From Candidatus Magasanikbacteria bacterium RIFCSPHIGHO2_01_FULL_41_23 (lineage in GTDB: Bacteria; Patescibacteria; ABY1; Magasanikbacterales; UBA922): a stretch of DNA of 21,608 bases. The notes beneath the pieces were generated by a model. The model was not told the origin of the DNA. It made no database searches and saw only the letters and a list, made by a program, of their open reading frames with translations. The stretch is taken from NCBI GenBank assembly GCA_001782805.1, contig MFPT01000017.1, positions 1-21,608 of the forward strand, written 5' to 3'. Made by a program: the position numbers and the translations under genes. This document shows positions 14,805 to 21,547 of this stretch, in pieces. Positions within the stretch are counted from its first letter, which is position 1; each line of letters begins with the position of its first letter.

Positions 14805-15452
14805 ATGGAAATTATTCCGTCAATTTTGGCTACCACCGAAGAACAATTCAAAAAAAATCTAATGGGAATTGGTACCGCCGTCAACATAGTTCAGATTGAT
14901 ATTGCCGATGGTAAATTTGTTCCAAATGTTACTGCCGCCACTTCGGAATTGGCTGACAAATATCTGACCATCGACTGCGAATTGCATTTGATGGTCAAAA
15001 ATCCCGGTGAATATCTAAGCGATTGGTCAACCATTCCGCAAGTAAAGCGAGTTTTTGTCCATGTTGATTGTGGCGCGGATATTGACGAAGTTATAAAAAT
15101 AATTCATAGTCATGGCTGGCAAGCCGGATTGGTTTTGAATCCAAAAACACCAAATGCAAATGTTGAGCCATTCCTCGCAAGAGTTCAAGCCGTTATGTTT
15201 ATGGGAGTGCATCCCGGCAAACAAGGCGGAGAATTTTTGCCCGAAGTTTTGCAAAAAGTGACAGAATTTAAAATCCTGCATCCAAAAATGTGGATTGAAT
15301 GGGATGGCGGCGTGAATGAAAAGACTTTACCGGAAATTATCAAAACCGGTATTGACGCTGTTTGTCCGGGAAGTGCGATTTTTGGCAATGAAAAAACTCC
15401 GATTGAAAATATAAAGACAATCCAAAAAATTATTAAAATATGTTCGACCTAA
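14805..15452 (+). CDS. rpe: ribulose-phosphate 3-epimerase family protein, divergent
   Basis: This 215-aa TIM barrel begins MEIIPSILATTEEQF as in Rpe. The DIADGKFVPN stretch matches the usual DVMDGxFVPN, and HLMVKNP holds His61. MGVHPGKQGGEF stands where MTVNPGFGGQ is expected. EWDGGV holds Asp167, and CPGSAIFG is the phosphate-binding loop. Of the four metal ligands, Asp32, His61 and Asp167 are present, but the first His is Gln30. Rpe converts ribulose 5-phosphate to xylulose 5-phosphate. The altered metal site leaves room for a different metal or substrate. Its gene follows rpiB by 10 nt and overlaps trxB by 13 nt, so the three are one operon. Confidence 0.82.
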   Translation: MEIIPSILATTEEQFKKNLMGIGTAVNIVQIDIADGKFVPNVTAATSELADKYLTIDCELHLMVKNPGEYLSDWSTIPQVKRVFVHVDCGADIDEVIKIIHSHGWQAGLVLNPKTPNANVEPFLARVQAVMFMGVHPGKQGGEFLPEVLQKVTEFKILHPKMWIEWDGGVNEKTLPEIIKTGIDAVCPGSAIFGNEKTPIENIKTIQKIIKICST

Positions 15453-16387
15453 TAATCATCGGCGCCTCAGCCGCCGGATGCACCGCCGCAGTCTACGCAG
15501 CGCGACGCAATCTTAATTTTATCATCATTACCAAAGATATTGGTGGCGAAGTCGCTTTATCGGGAGATGTTGATAATTGGCCAGGACAAATTCATACGAC
15601 TGGGATACAATTAGCCCAGGATTTTCATAAGCACGCTTTGTCATACCAAACTAATATCAAAAATGGATTGGCTGTTACCGGTATTACACAGGAGGACAAC
15701 TATCATATAGTCGCAACAGCCGATGACAATGACAAAATCGAAAATTTTACTGCCAAAGCAGTAATTATTGGCAGTGGAATTCATCCTCGTACACTCGGTA
15801 TCCCAGGCGAGGACACGTTGCGTGGCAAAGGCGTAACATATTGCACCGTGTGCGATGGCCCATTATACAAAAATAAAATCACGGCCACTGTTGGTTCGGG
15901 AAATTCGGCTTTGGAATCGGCCTTAATGATGGCGGGTATTGCTAAAAAAGTTTATGTGTTAAGTAAATTCGCCGACACCAAAGAAACTAATGGCGGTTTT
16001 CCCAAAGGCGAAAATATTTTAATTGATAAATTGAAACAATTGCCTAATGTTGAAATTATATACAGCGCAAGTGCGCAAAAAATTAGTGGCGCGGATTTTG
16101 TCACCGGACTTGGCTATCTTAATGCCAATGGATCAGCGCAAGAAATTGTCGTTGATGGCGTAATGGTTCACATTGGCATGATTCCCAACACTGATTTTGT
16201 CTCCAATATAACAAAAAACACCGTCAAAGAAATTCTCGTTTCACAAAAATGCGAAACCAACGTGCCGGGAATTTTCGCGGCCGGCGATGTCACTAATATT
16301 CCCTATAAACAAATTTCCATTGCTGCTGGCCAAGGCGCCACTGCCGCGCTCGCGGCCATTGAATATATCAATCGCTGGGAAAAATAA
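15440..16387 (+). CDS. trxB: thioredoxin reductase-like flavoprotein, AhpF-like type
   Basis: This 315-aa FAD protein has an FAD-binding start (LIIIGASAAGCTAAVYAAR), a redox-active CTVCDG (C135-C138), a nucleotide-binding GSGNSALESA (152-161) and FAAGD (279-283). The segment CDGPLYKNK and the end CETNVPGIFAAGD..IPYKQISIA resemble the C-terminal part of AhpF more than classical TrxB. The HRR motif that recognises the NADPH phosphate is missing; the site reads VYVLSKFADTKETNG, so NADH use is inferred. The N-terminal AhpF domain is absent and no ahpC is in view. It probably reduces thioredoxin- or glutaredoxin-like partners. The start overlaps rpe. A conserved structured element follows 10 nt after the stop. 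Confidence 0.9.
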   Translation: MFDLIIIGASAAGCTAAVYAARRNLNFIIITKDIGGEVALSGDVDNWPGQIHTTGIQLAQDFHKHALSYQTNIKNGLAVTGITQEDNYHIVATADDNDKIENFTAKAVIIGSGIHPRTLGIPGEDTLRGKGVTYCTVCDGPLYKNKITATVGSGNSALESALMMAGIAKKVYVLSKFADTKETNGGFPKGENILIDKLKQLPNVEIIYSASAQKISGADFVTGLGYLNANGSAQEIVVDGVMVHIGMIPNTDFVSNITKNTVKEILVSQKCETNVPGIFAAGDVTNIPYKQISIAAGQGATAALAAIEYINRWEK

Positions 16388-16396
16388 AGTGCGTTC

Positions 16397-16489
16397 ATTA
16401 AAATAAAAATGGAACGGATGTAGCTTTTTTGAGTCCGTCCCGGTCGGGCGGATCTCAGAAAAAGATACGCAGTGAATTTTTATTTTAAT
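16397..16489 (+). ncRNA. conserved structured element, copy A
   Basis: A perfect 14-bp outer stem (16397-16410 with 16476-16489) encloses an internal loop with GGAACGGAT on the left and GCAGTGA on the right. A second helix (GTAGCTTTTT with AAAAAGATAC, one G-A mismatch) follows. It is capped by GAG/CTC and a 7-bp TCCGTCC/GGGCGGA stem with loop CGGTC. Copy B at 21309-21396 has the same architecture and the same internal-loop bases. I do not recognise it as a known RNA family. It could be an RNA, a folded 3'-UTR or terminator, or a mobile palindrome; the strand is assumed from the neighbouring genes. Confidence 0.6.
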
Positions 16490-16500
16490 TTCCCTAATGT

Positions 16501-18084
16501 ATTAAAAACACTACTCTCAACTCAAAACACAAATATATACTAATTTTACTTGGTATTTTTTTAGTCCAATTCCTTTTAATTTCACCATTCGGCGAATTCC
16601 CTTTAAACGATGATTGGGTGCATACCGAAATAATCAAACACTGGATAGACACAGGCACATTCCGCATGAATCAATACACCGGCCCCTTACTTTTTTTCCC
16701 CATTGTTTATGGGACAATTTTGGTTAAATTATTCGGTTTTTCTTTTTCATTACTGCGAATTTCCACTATCTTCTTAACTTTTTTGCTCACGATAGGAATT
16801 TTTTTATTCATCCGTAAAAAAACCAATAATCCCGCGTTGTCATTATTAGCCGCACTCGTTATTTGGCTAAATCCAATCGTTTACAATTTGTCATTTACAT
16901 TCATGACCGACGTTCCCGCGCTGTTATTGCTTTTGCTGGCAATTGTCTGCTTCACTGCAGGACAAGAAAAAAATGACTGGCGTTTTCTTTTATTAGGCTC
17001 ACTCGCGACCGTAATTGGATTTTATACGCGTCAAACCAATATTTTTATATTAGTCGCTTTTGGCCTGTATGCACTGTTTGATTCCCAACTCCGAAACATA
17101 AAAAATATCATAGTTTTGAGTATCCCTGCTCTCATTGGCATGATTATCTACTGGTTTCTTTACCAAAATCAATTTTTGCCCAACGGCAGCACACTCCACA
17201 GTATTCTCGGAAAACGAGCGCTTGCTGAACATGCGTTTCTGTGGTTTTGGTACACCATTCTATATCTGGGGCTCTTTACTTTACCGCTCACGATTTCAGT
17301 ATTAAAAAATAATTGGCGTGATAAAAAATATCTGCTGGCCGCAGTACTTGGCTTATTGATACCTATAATTTTATTTTTCTCGCGTCATGAATTGTTCCCT
17401 TATGTGCCAAACATGATTAACCATTTTGGACTTGGACCAATGGCCGATGTCTTACAGGGAAATTTTATTGCGTTATTTTCAAAATCAATCTGGTTGATAA
17501 TTTCTTTATTTTCCGGTTTGGGAGCTGGATTGCTCGTTTTTATCCTATGGCAAATAAAAATCAGCCGAGTCAATAGATGGCTTTGTCTACTGTGCGTTTT
17601 ATTTCTCTTGCCAATTTTATTTTTATCCAGTTTTGATCGGTATTTTTTACCACTTCTTTTAATCATAATAATTATACTGGCTGATCAATTAAAAAATATC
17701 AAATTAAATTGGCTTTTATTTTTTATAATTGGCGCGTTGGCAATATTCAGCATTTCGCAAACATACTTTTATCTTAATTGGAACCAAAGCCGCGCGGAAT
17801 TAAACCAAACAGCTATCAATCTAAGTCAAACTATGCCGCAATATACCGGTGTTGATGGCGGCTATGAATGGACTGGCTGGCTGGGATACTGGGAAGCGCA
17901 AAAAATAGGCCTTAAACGAGGGTCAAATAATTCGCCGTGGTGGATAAAATTTTTAATGACCAATAATAGCGCCGAATATGTCGTTAGCGCCTCGCCATTA
18001 GCCGACTATTCGGTAATAATTCAGAAAATCGTGCCTGGCTGGAATCCTAACAATCACTTGTTTTTACTTAAAAGAAATCAGTGA
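16501..18084 (+). CDS. GT-C fold membrane glycosyltransferase (ArnT/PMT-like), start uncertain
   Basis: From ATT at 16501 the frame gives 527 aa with about twelve membrane helices. The first helix (YILILLGIFLVQFLLIS) is followed by PLNDDWVHTEIIKHW, and this Asp-Asp pair matches the first external-loop catalytic motif of GT-C enzymes. Next come GPLLFFPIVYGTILVKLFG and DVPALLLLLL. Such enzymes transfer sugars from polyprenyl-phosphate donors on the outer membrane face. The first standard start, GTG at 16618, would remove helix 1 and the DD motif, so I place the start upstream. The in-frame stop at 16495 leaves ATT (16501) or ATA (16537) as candidates, or else a small frameshift after ATG 16497. 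The stop codon overlaps a promoter-like box. The acceptor is unknown. Confidence 0.75.
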   Translation: MKNTTLNSKHKYILILLGIFLVQFLLISPFGEFPLNDDWVHTEIIKHWIDTGTFRMNQYTGPLLFFPIVYGTILVKLFGFSFSLLRISTIFLTFLLTIGIFLFIRKKTNNPALSLLAALVIWLNPIVYNLSFTFMTDVPALLLLLLAIVCFTAGQEKNDWRFLLLGSLATVIGFYTRQTNIFILVAFGLYALFDSQLRNIKNIIVLSIPALIGMIIYWFLYQNQFLPNGSTLHSILGKRALAEHAFLWFWYTILYLGLFTLPLTISVLKNNWRDKKYLLAAVLGLLIPIILFFSRHELFPYVPNMINHFGLGPMADVLQGNFIALFSKSIWLIISLFSGLGAGLLVFILWQIKISRVNRWLCLLCVLFLLPILFLSSFDRYFLPLLLIIIIILADQLKNIKLNWLLFFIIGALAIFSISQTYFYLNWNQSRAELNQTAINLSQTMPQYTGVDGGYEWTGWLGYWEAQKIGLKRGSNNSPWWIKFLMTNNSAEYVVSASPLADYSVIIQKIVPGWNPNNHLFLLKRNQ

Positions 18085-18090
18085 TATACT
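18082..18090 (+). promoter_or_regulatory. extended -10 box before the 31-bp inverted repeat
   Basis: TGATATACT has the extended -10 form TGn-TATACT and overlaps the glycosyltransferase stop codon. Transcription would start near 18097, almost exactly at the left arm of the inverted repeat. No good -35 is seen. Confidence 0.4.
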
Positions 18091-18099
18091 TAAATTAGC

Positions 18100-18248
18100 T
18101 AAAATTTTTGAGTATTAGTATTTGGCTGGCATTTGACGAGCCTTAACCACCAATCTTTTTTAAAAATAAAAAAATTAATTTTTGTATATACCCAGCCAAT
18201 CAGAAAGTTGAGTCACCGCCAGCCAAATACTAATACTCAAAAATTTTA
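18100..18248. repeat. 149-bp element with perfect 31-bp inverted repeats
   Basis: The left arm (18100-18130) and right arm (18218-18248) are exact reverse complements, containing GAGTATTAGTATTTGGCTGG, with an 87-nt AT-rich centre. The element fills most of the gap between two genes. It has the form of a MITE, but the extended -10 box just before it and the gene start 18 nt after it also allow a structured leader RNA. No clear target-site duplication is visible. Confidence 0.8.
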
Positions 18249-18266
18249 ATTAACCTAATTTTTAAT

Positions 18267-18578
18267 ATGCTACTTGAAAAAATTCTCCCCTACTTGCCAG
18301 TTTCTTCATTGCCGGAAACTCTTGTCTACGTAGTTGCCGGCGCCGGGATTGTTTTTTTAACTTATGGCATTTTCTTGGAAGTGGAGCGTCGGCAAGATTT
18401 GGTTTTGCTTTTGGGCGCGTGTTGTTTAATCGTTTACGCGTTATACATTCGTAACTTGATTTTTACTCTGGCCATGGCCGGCATTGCCATTGGCTCGCTC
18501 ATTGAATTTTTAGAAATTTATTTTGGACTGCACAAACACAGTCCGGAGGATTTGGAACGGTATAAAAAACTGGGTTAG
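18267..18578 (+). CDS. small membrane protein (103 aa), unknown
   Basis: I do not recognise this protein. It has three hydrophobic segments at about 18-39, 44-60 and 64-88. The first two are joined by a charged turn (EVERRQDLVLL), and a cytosolic tail (HKHSPEDLERYKKLG) follows. GACC at about 50-53 has adjacent cysteines in helix 2. The gene starts 18 nt after the 31-bp inverted repeat and ends 20 nt before the PfkB-family ATG, so it is probably co-transcribed with the kinase. No SD is seen. The hydrophobic pattern and tight placement make a real gene likely. Confidence 0.75.
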   Translation: MLLEKILPYLPVSSLPETLVYVVAGAGIVFLTYGIFLEVERRQDLVLLLGACCLIVYALYIRNLIFTLAMAGIAIGSLIEFLEIYFGLHKHSPEDLERYKKLG

Positions 18579-18598
18579 ATTTATTGTTATCAAATATT

Positions 18599-19549
18599 AT
18601 GTCCAAACATTTTTCCGTAATTACGGTCGGCGATGCCACTCTGGACACGTTTTTAAATATCCACGAGGCCACGGTAACCTGTGATATTAACAAAAAAAAT
18701 TGTCAGTTGTGTTTTAATTACGCGGAAAAAATTCCTATCAACGAATCAGCACAATCAATTGGCGGGAATGCGGCCAATGTGGCGATTGGACTCGCAAAAC
18801 TTGGCTTGAAAGTGGCGATCGCCACTGAATTAGGTGATGATAGTAACGGCTCCACTATTCAGGAGACTCTACTTAAAGCCAAAGTAAGTGGTGATTTTAT
18901 TAAAAAAATTAAAAAAACTAGCAGCCGTTATTCAGTTATTTTGACGTATCGGGGCGAACGAACGATTTTGGCCTATCATCCGCCGCATATGTATCACAAA
19001 CCTCGACTGATTGCGTCGTGTGATTGGATCTATTACAGTTCACTTGGACAAACATTTGAAACTATCCAAGACGAAATTATTAAATACTGTAAAAAAAATC
19101 CGCAGACAAAACTAGCCTGCAATCCCGGATCATACCAACTCCGCGCCGGATTGGAATATTTTAAAAAAATCCTGCCACAAATTTATTTTTTAATTGTTAA
19201 TCGCGAAGAAGCCGAACGAATTGTGGGCAAAAACAATGACATTAAAAAACTACTGCAAAAATTACAAGCTTTGGGTCCAAAAATTGTCGTTATTACCGAT
19301 GGTGAACGCGGAGCGTATGCGACTGATGGTCAAAAATTTTTCTTTGAACCGGCATTACCGGCCAAAGTCGTTTCCAAAACCGGAGCCGGCGATGCTTTCG
19401 CAACTGGTGTTTTGGGGGCATTAATAAAAAATAACTCGCTCGAGCAAGCTCTTAAATGGGGCGCGATTAATTCTGCCAGTGTTGTCGGACATTTTGGGGC
19501 GCAGACTGGTTTATTGACTGCGAACAAAATCAAAAAACGCGTGTTTTAA
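18599..19549 (+). CDS. PfkB-family carbohydrate kinase with Cys insert
   Basis: This 316-aa protein belongs to the ribokinase/PfkB family. The signatures are GGNAANVAIGLAKLGLKVA near residue 60, and SKTGAGDAFATGVLGAL in the last quarter, which holds the anion hole and the catalytic Asp. ITDGERGAYATDG fits the ATP site. It phosphorylates a sugar or nucleoside; the substrate is not predictable. Residues about 28-38 contain C-x6-C-x2-C (CDINKKNCQLC) in the lid region, a form I associate with CPR members. I chose ATG 18599, which gives MSKHFSVITVGDATLD, over the upstream TTG at 18584. Its last 20 nt overlap the convergent neighbour. Confidence 0.88.
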   Translation: MSKHFSVITVGDATLDTFLNIHEATVTCDINKKNCQLCFNYAEKIPINESAQSIGGNAANVAIGLAKLGLKVAIATELGDDSNGSTIQETLLKAKVSGDFIKKIKKTSSRYSVILTYRGERTILAYHPPHMYHKPRLIASCDWIYYSSLGQTFETIQDEIIKYCKKNPQTKLACNPGSYQLRAGLEYFKKILPQIYFLIVNREEAERIVGKNNDIKKLLQKLQALGPKIVVITDGERGAYATDGQKFFFEPALPAKVVSKTGAGDAFATGVLGALIKNNSLEQALKWGAINSASVVGHFGAQTGLLTANKIKKRVF

Positions 19550-20213
19550 ATTCCTGTATCCGACCCACAAAATGTTCATGCGCATTGCAGACCGCGCTAT
19601 AATCCACTTTTGGACCAATGGCCGCAATTCCCAATTCAAAAGCGCGAACTTGTTGATTTATTTCACGAGCCAAAAATTCACTCATTTCCGAATTAGCCAA
19701 AACGCGCAAACGTCCCAATTCATTTTCAATCGTCTGCAAACGCTCGGCATAATAATCTATGCGTTCTTCATAACGAGCACGATCCACGGTTAACGCGGCT
19801 TGCCGCGCAAATGCCCGTACATCACAATTAATGTCAACTAAAATTTGGTGCAGTTCTACTCGTTCTTCCAAAGTAAACAAAATGGCGACTGCGCCGGTAT
19901 ATAGCGCATCCCAACTACCGCCAGTTTGGTGATAATGAACAACGGCTCTTCGCAAACCATAAGACGCCTTTTGCAAAAGCAATTTTTCTCCCATTTGTTT
20001 GTTGTATTTGGCTGTCAACTCTTCAAAAGCTTGGTTGTACGGCCAAACCTTTTTGCTGAAAGCAATAATTAAATCTTCCAGATATTGAATACTGGCCGGC
20101 TCAGACGCTATTTCTTCCATGGTTTTTTCCATAGCTGTTTGGACAACTGTCGGAACTAATGGTGGAAGGTTAAAGTAAAGTCGTTCGAGAAATTTTTTGG
20201 TGTAGGTTGACAT
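19530..20213 (-). CDS. unknown helical protein (227 aa)
   Basis: I do not recognise a family. The protein is almost wholly helical and rich in Glu, Arg and Ala, with a likely coiled coil at about 150-190 (RARYEERIDYYAERLQTIEN). There is no signal peptide and no convincing membrane segment. I start it at ATG 20213 (MSTYTKKFLERLYFNLPP). The longer frame to 20294 runs through its promoter. The extended -10 TGGTATACT lies 9 nt before the ATG, so the mRNA would be nearly leaderless. It is divergent from the tyrosine recombinase gene and overlaps the pfkB-family 3' end by 20 nt with no terminator between them. Confidence 0.78.
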   Translation of the reverse strand: MSTYTKKFLERLYFNLPPLVPTVVQTAMEKTMEEIASEPASIQYLEDLIIAFSKKVWPYNQAFEELTAKYNKQMGEKLLLQKASYGLRRAVVHYHQTGGSWDALYTGAVAILFTLEERVELHQILVDINCDVRAFARQAALTVDRARYEERIDYYAERLQTIENELGRLRVLANSEMSEFLAREINQQVRAFELGIAAIGPKVDYSAVCNAHEHFVGRIQEFKTRVF

Positions 20214-20221
20214 ATGTTTAT

Positions 20222-20230
20222 AGTATACCA
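20222..20230 (-). promoter_or_regulatory. extended -10 promoter of the 227-aa gene
   Basis: TGGTATACT on the minus strand has the same TGG-TATAxT form as the eamA/tRNA-Ser boxes. The start should lie near 20215, two nt before the ATG. Confidence 0.6.
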
Positions 20231-20266
20231 TAAAAATGAGATTTATATTTGAAGTCATTCCACCAT

Positions 20267-20295
20267 TTGCCTTTCTCTCGCCCGTGTCGTACAAT
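20267..20295 (+). promoter_or_regulatory. promoter of the tyrosine recombinase gene
   Basis: TTGCCT (20267-20272), a 17-nt spacer and TACAAT (20290-20295). Transcription would start about 1-2 nt before the ATG at 20304, giving a leaderless mRNA. Confidence 0.55.
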
Positions 20296-20303
20296 ATAAA
20301 CGT

Positions 20304-21296
20304 ATGAGTAATCTTTCAAAACTTTTGCGTGAATTTTTGGAACACTTGGAAATTGAAAAAAATCGCAGTCTACTAACCATTCGCAACTACGAATTTTATT
20401 TAGGTCGTTTTATTGAGTGGCTCGGCGACAAAAAACCCGAAGACGTGACTGCGGAAAAAATTCGCGATTATCGCTTATGGCTTAATCGTTTAATTGACGT
20501 GCACGGCGATCCGCTCAAAAAAAATACCCAAAATTATCATTTGATTGCTATTCGTTCATTTTTAAAATACTTATCCAAGCGCGATATTACCACTCTGCCT
20601 GCAGCCAAAATTGAACTTATGAAAATGCCGGATCGAGAAGTAATTTTTTTAGATGCCAATGATTTAAATCGCATTTTGGAAGCGCCACTGCAACAAAAAA
20701 CACGAGAAATAGAAGAAGATCCCAAAAAAAATAACGCCACCAAAATCAAATACCGCGACAAAGCTCTTTTGGAAATGTTATTTTCCACTGGCCTGCGTGT
20801 TTCAGAAATGACCAATTTGAAACGTGATTCAGTCAACTTGCAAAAAGAAGAATTTACCGTGCTGGGAAAAGGCCGCAAATCCCGCGTGGTTTTTTTGTCC
20901 GAACAAGCTAAATATTGGCTAAAAAAATACTTGACGATACGCACTGATCTGAATCCATATCTTTTTGTTTCGCATGACAAGCGCACTGGCCGCGGAATGC
21001 AGATGACACAGAAGGATAAAAAAATGGAATTAATGGAAGAGCCATTAACTCCGCGTTCCGTCCAACGCATTGTCCAAAAATACGCCAAAGCCGCCGGCAT
21101 TACCAAACCGGTCACACCGCACACTCTTCGCCATTCATATGCCACTGATTTACTCCAAAATGGCGCTGATATTCGCAGTGTCCAGGCAATGCTTGGACAT
21201 TCCTCTATTACCACCACGCAAATTTACACGCACATCACTGATCGCGAATTATTAAACATTCACAAAAAATTTCATGGCAAAAAACGCGGAAATTGA
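20304..21296 (+). CDS. tyrosine recombinase, Xer-like
   Basis: This 330-aa protein has an N-terminal SAM-like core-binding domain at about 5-92 (FLEHLEIEKNRSLLTIRNYE) and a catalytic domain at about 110-325. Active-site residues are present: R165 (STGLRVSEM), a Lys in GKGRKSR (189-192), H273 and R276 (TPHTLRHSYATDLL), H299 (MLGHSSITTT) and Y308. The N-terminal domain and length fit XerC/D/A proteins that resolve chromosome dimers. A charged insert at about 224-248 (HDKRTGRG..KDKKMELMEEP) makes it longer than the usual 300. It lies 5' of tRNA-Arg, not 3' as an element integrase would, so a housekeeping role is more likely. A conserved structured element follows the stop. Confidence 0.9.
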   Translation: MSNLSKLLREFLEHLEIEKNRSLLTIRNYEFYLGRFIEWLGDKKPEDVTAEKIRDYRLWLNRLIDVHGDPLKKNTQNYHLIAIRSFLKYLSKRDITTLPAAKIELMKMPDREVIFLDANDLNRILEAPLQQKTREIEEDPKKNNATKIKYRDKALLEMLFSTGLRVSEMTNLKRDSVNLQKEEFTVLGKGRKSRVVFLSEQAKYWLKKYLTIRTDLNPYLFVSHDKRTGRGMQMTQKDKKMELMEEPLTPRSVQRIVQKYAKAAGITKPVTPHTLRHSYATDLLQNGADIRSVQAMLGHSSITTTQIYTHITDRELLNIHKKFHGKKRGN

Positions 21297-21298
21297 CA

Positions 21299-21411
21299 AA
21301 ATACCTCCTTTAAAATAAAATTGGAACGGATAAAGCTTTTTTGGCACGAGTTTACGAGTGTCCAGAAAAAGGTTTGCAGTGAAATTTTATTTTAAATCCC
21401 TTGAGGTATTT
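21299..21411 (+). ncRNA. conserved structured element, copy B
   Basis: The core 21309-21396 has a perfect 14-bp outer stem (21309-21322 with 21383-21396), then invariant GGAACGGAT and GCAGTGA loop strands. A helix AAAGCTTTTT/AAAAAGGTTT follows, and the cap is GG/CC plus CAC/GTG. A further outer 9-bp pair, AAATACCTC (21299-21307) with GAGGTATTT (21403-21411), extends it. Relative to copy A two base pairs change as whole pairs, and the bulged T and G on the right strand are kept. It begins 3 nt after the recombinase stop and ends 5 nt before tRNA-Arg. The family is unknown. Confidence 0.6.
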
Positions 21412-21416
21412 ATTAA

Positions 21417-21491
21417 GTCCCCATAGTTTAATGGATAAAACACGACCCTTCTAAGGTTGAGATGCAGGTTCGATTCCTGCTAGGGACACCA
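21417..21491 (+). tRNA. tRNA-Arg (anticodon UCU), CCA encoded
   Basis: Acceptor GTCCCCA (21417-21423) pairs with TAGGGAC (21481-21487), then A and CCA. Position 6-67 is a C-A mismatch. The anticodon stem CGACC/GGTTG encloses CTTCTAA, with anticodon TCT at 21450-21452. The T arm GCAGG/CCTGC holds TTCGATT. It reads AGA and AGG codons. Confidence 0.95.
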
Positions 21492-21527
21492 ACAACAAAC
21501 TCAACGGCTTTTTTGAAGCCAACATGC

Positions 21528-21547
21528 GGGACGCGCGAAGCGCGTCC
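21528..21547. repeat. GC-rich perfect hairpin after tRNA-Arg
   Basis: GGGACGCGC (21528-21536) pairs fully with GCGCGTCCC (21539-21547) around a two-base gap, within a GAA turn. It stands out from the AT-rich flanks. A weaker GGCTT/AAGCC hairpin (21506-21520) precedes it. Neither is followed by a T tract. The last 50 nt of the window hold an imperfect direct repeat (GAATTTCGCC at 21563, GAATTCGCC at 21587) and no gene I can support. Confidence 0.6.

Noticed and set aside
20537..21217. Long minus-strand frame of 226 codons opposite the recombinase
   Set aside because: Shadow of the recombinase frame; composition is unlike a protein and no start signals exist.
20304..21491. Integrase beside tRNA-Arg as the edge of an integrative element
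   Set aside because: The recombinase lies 5' of the tRNA, its domains fit Xer proteins, and no repeat of the tRNA 3' end is seen in the window.
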